A program made the position numbers and the translations under genes. 64,000 bases of DNA from assembly GCF_000212695.1 (NCBI RefSeq), contig NC_015514.1, forward strand, positions 1,860,001-1,924,000, written 5' to 3'. The stretch is from Cellulomonas fimi ATCC 484. Lineage in GTDB: Bacteria > Actinomycetota > Actinomycetes > Actinomycetales > Cellulomonadaceae. Below are positions 62,607-64,000 of the stretch, piece after piece. How positions within the stretch are numbered: the stretch's first letter is position 1; each line of letters opens with the position of its first letter. Below the pieces are notes generated by a model, which saw nothing but the letters and a program-made list of their open reading frames with translations, was not told where the DNA came from and did not search any database.

Positions 62607-63427
62607 GGCGGGTCTCCTTGGCTCGTCACGACGGTAAAGCCCAACAGCGCGAGCGATCCGATCCCGCCGGGGGCCGAGGCCGACCAGCGCTTCGACCATC
62701 GACATCGGCTGCGCCGGTAACGAGGCCTTCCTACCGAGAGAACTCGGTTCACGGAACCCCGTTGATGCGGTCGGACACTCGACGGCTCGCACGAACGCGT
62801 ACTACCCAGCGGTCGACCCCCCGTTCGGTCGAGAGATCGTCACACGATGCCAGGTCGCTGATGCGATGTGCCGGTCCGGACGATGCCGCTGACGCTCCCG
62901 CAGCCGCCGCGCTACGCGGTCGCCTGGTCGGGCACCGAGGCTGTCGCCTGAGGGGGCGAAGCCGCCGCCCTGGCAGGGGACCAATCCGGCTCCGAGATCG
63001 TCAGTGTCGGGTGGGCATCCGGCACCGACCCGGCGAGTCTCCCGGGTGCGTCGGTCGGGGTCGAGGTGCTCGACCAGGACGCCGCGGCGAAGGTCGGCGT
63101 CGAGGGTGTGCTCCTGCGCGTCGGCGCCCCAGTGGCCGATCAGACGGCGACACCGGTGCCAAGCGGGACGTCGACGCCGGCGCCGACGAGCCCCAGCGCT
63201 GAGCCGACCACGGCGATCCTGACGTGCGCGCCGCTCTCGCCCGGATGGTCGCTCTGGCGTCGGGTGGCATCGCGATGGCCTCGAAGGGATGAGCATGCGG
63301 ATGCGCTCTGCGGGTTGCAGCGCATCTGCGTCGTGACGGGGTTCGGCTGCGGGCTCCGGTGATCGTCCGATCGCTGGGCCCGTCGTCGTCGCCGGTCAGG
63401 TGCTGATGGCGCGGACCTCGGCCTTGG
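62607..63427. other. gene-poor stretch with no intact gene
   Basis: 820 bases in which no open frame on either strand combines a credible start, codon bias and length. The left part (62607-62870) shows nothing I can name. The right part holds a probable RHS-type coding remnant on the plus strand and, at 63396-63480, a short minus-strand frame with native codon bias. It is the only long gap in an otherwise dense window, so recombination or gene decay is likely. Confidence 0.6.
62872..63215 (+). pseudogene. probable remnant of an RHS/YD-repeat-type surface protein
   Basis: From 62952 a frame reads 'IVSVGWASGTDPASLPGASV', 'GVEVLDQDAAAKVGVEGVLL' and a Pro/Thr linker ('PVPSGTSTPAPTSPSAE'). The VLDQDAAAKVGVEGVLLRV pattern resembles the N-terminal beta-sandwich region of actinobacterial RHS/polymorphic-toxin proteins. 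A TGA at 62949-62951 blocks the frame upstream, where another frame ('DDAADAPAAAALRGRLVG') keeps coding bias, and nothing recognisable follows 63215. No start codon or ribosome site fits. Read as a broken gene end; the family call is from memory of the pattern and uncertain. Confidence 0.4.
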
Positions 63428-64000
63428 TCACCCCTGCCTCGATGATGTGGGTGATGGTGCGTCGTTCGTCGTCGGTGAGGGCGTCGGGGTGACCGGGGCG
63501 ACGGAGGCGACGGCCCAGGCCGGCAGGTCGAGATCGATCTCGAGGACACCCGAGTCCGGGACGGTGATCGTCCACCGGCGCAGGTCGTCCGCGACGGTCT
63601 TGAGCTCGGTGGTCTGGGCGCGGGTGAGGTTGAGCGGCTCGCCCATCTGGTGCCACGCCTCCGCGGCGTTGCCGTGCTCCCAGTCGAGGACCTCGACCTG
63701 GAAGACGGTCCCCGGCTCGAGGCCCGCCACGGTGCGACGGACCCGCCGGGCCGTGCCGATCTCCCGGTACGCGCGGGCCGCGGCGTAGGTGTCGTGCTGC
63801 TCGACGCCGCGGGTGCCCATCTCGGCGGGGTAGTTGAGGAACACCGCGGACACATGGCCGTCGCCGGACGAGCGCGTGATGATGCCGTGCTCGTCCTGGT
63901 GCACGACGCGGTCGCCGAGGCGGTTCAGCATCGCGACGGCGTGGAACGTGGGCTTGTGGATGCCCTGCTCGTTCACGAACCCGAAGCCGCCGTGGAACGG
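63428..64000 (-). CDS. GH39 beta-xylosidase, C-terminal part (5' end outside window)
   Basis: About 190 residues of a glycoside hydrolase family 39 protein. 'FHGGFGFVNEQGIHKPTFHA' and 'MLNRLGDRVVHQDEHGIITR' are the end of the barrel, followed by the beta-sandwich with 'GTVFQVEVLDWEHGNAAEAW' and 'QMGEPLNLTRAQTTELKTVA'. GH39 enzymes release xylose from xylo-oligosaccharides, which fits the xylanase in this window. The last ~20 residues (PTPSPTTNDAPSPTSSRQG) have poor codon bias, whereas the next frame does not, so the natural end may have been altered. Confidence 0.8.
   Translation of the reverse strand, partial: PFHGGFGFVNEQGIHKPTFHAVAMLNRLGDRVVHQDEHGIITRSSGDGHVSAVFLNYPAEMGTRGVEQHDTYAAARAYREIGTARRVRRTVAGLEPGTVFQVEVLDWEHGNAAEAWHQMGEPLNLTRAQTTELKTVADDLRRWTITVPDSGVLEIDLDLPAWAVASVAPVTPTPSPTTNDAPSPTSSRQG

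Overview
The window is chromosomal DNA from a high-GC actinobacterium, most likely a Cellulomonas or close relative. The evidence is a very strong G/C third-position bias on both strands, a modular GH9 cellulase built like Cellulomonas fimi CenC, an intracellular GH10 xylanase, the end of a GH39 xylosidase gene, actinobacterial suf gene order, and a LexA-box-controlled imuA'-imuB-dnaE2 cassette. Almost all of it is coding. I see no prophage, insertion sequence, CRISPR array or rRNA.

Layout. 1-3.6 kb (minus): a DrrA-like ABC ATPase cut by the window edge, heme A synthase ctaA, and an ABC permease/ATPase pair. 3.8-10.7 kb (plus): sufR-sufB-sufD-Rieske ferredoxin-sufC-sufS-sufU-sufT, an almost continuous operon for Fe-S cluster assembly whose regulator comes first. 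10.8-13.3 kb: PadR regulator plus membrane protein, then DinB-like and GNAT genes. 13.4-18.1 kb: a LacI-family repressor divergent from a secreted GH9 cellulase with a LATTG sorting signal; three CebR-like sites lie between them. 18.2-24.4 kb: zinc metallopeptidase, biotin ECF transporter bioY-bioM-bioN, an ABC-F protein and a SURF1 cluster. 24.6-27.5 kb: fabG, fabI, sixA-like phosphatase and serB. 27.6-31.9 kb: divergent glgC/glgA, an unknown gene and an ABC ATPase. 32-38.7 kb: NfeD/SPFH pair, a heterodimeric ABC exporter and an SDR. 38.8-41.7 kb: MFS transporter, small membrane protein and GH10 xylanase with a 16-bp palindromic operator. 41.7-46.7 kb: rRNA methyltransferase, a large TPM-domain protein, a DUF4259-like gene and a methyltransferase preceded by five 11-bp repeats. 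46.7-51 kb: an AfsR/SARP-type regulator, a YbaK-like deacylase and a PEBP protein. 51-57.7 kb: the SOS mutasome. 57.7-60.2 kb: a DapA-family protein, an AI-2E-type permease and tRNA-Leu(GAG). 60.2-64 kb: an unknown gene, a peptidoglycan-binding lipoprotein, a small anchored protein, a gene-poor stretch with a probable RHS-type remnant, and the partial GH39 gene.

How parts work together. The suf genes build Fe-S clusters under an Fe-S-sensing repressor. bioY-bioM-bioN supply biotin for fatty-acid synthesis, where fabG and fabI act. glgC and glgA start alpha-glucan storage. The cellulase/LacI pair and the GH10/palindrome pair are separate polysaccharide-use modules.

Two regulatory themes stand out. 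Fourteen genes have a TANNNT hexamer 6-8 nt upstream of an ATG or GTG with no Shine-Dalgarno sequence, which points to widespread leaderless transcription. The 11-bp tandem repeats next to the SARP-type regulator look like that regulator's target. Functional calls come from sequence motifs read by eye; no database search was run.
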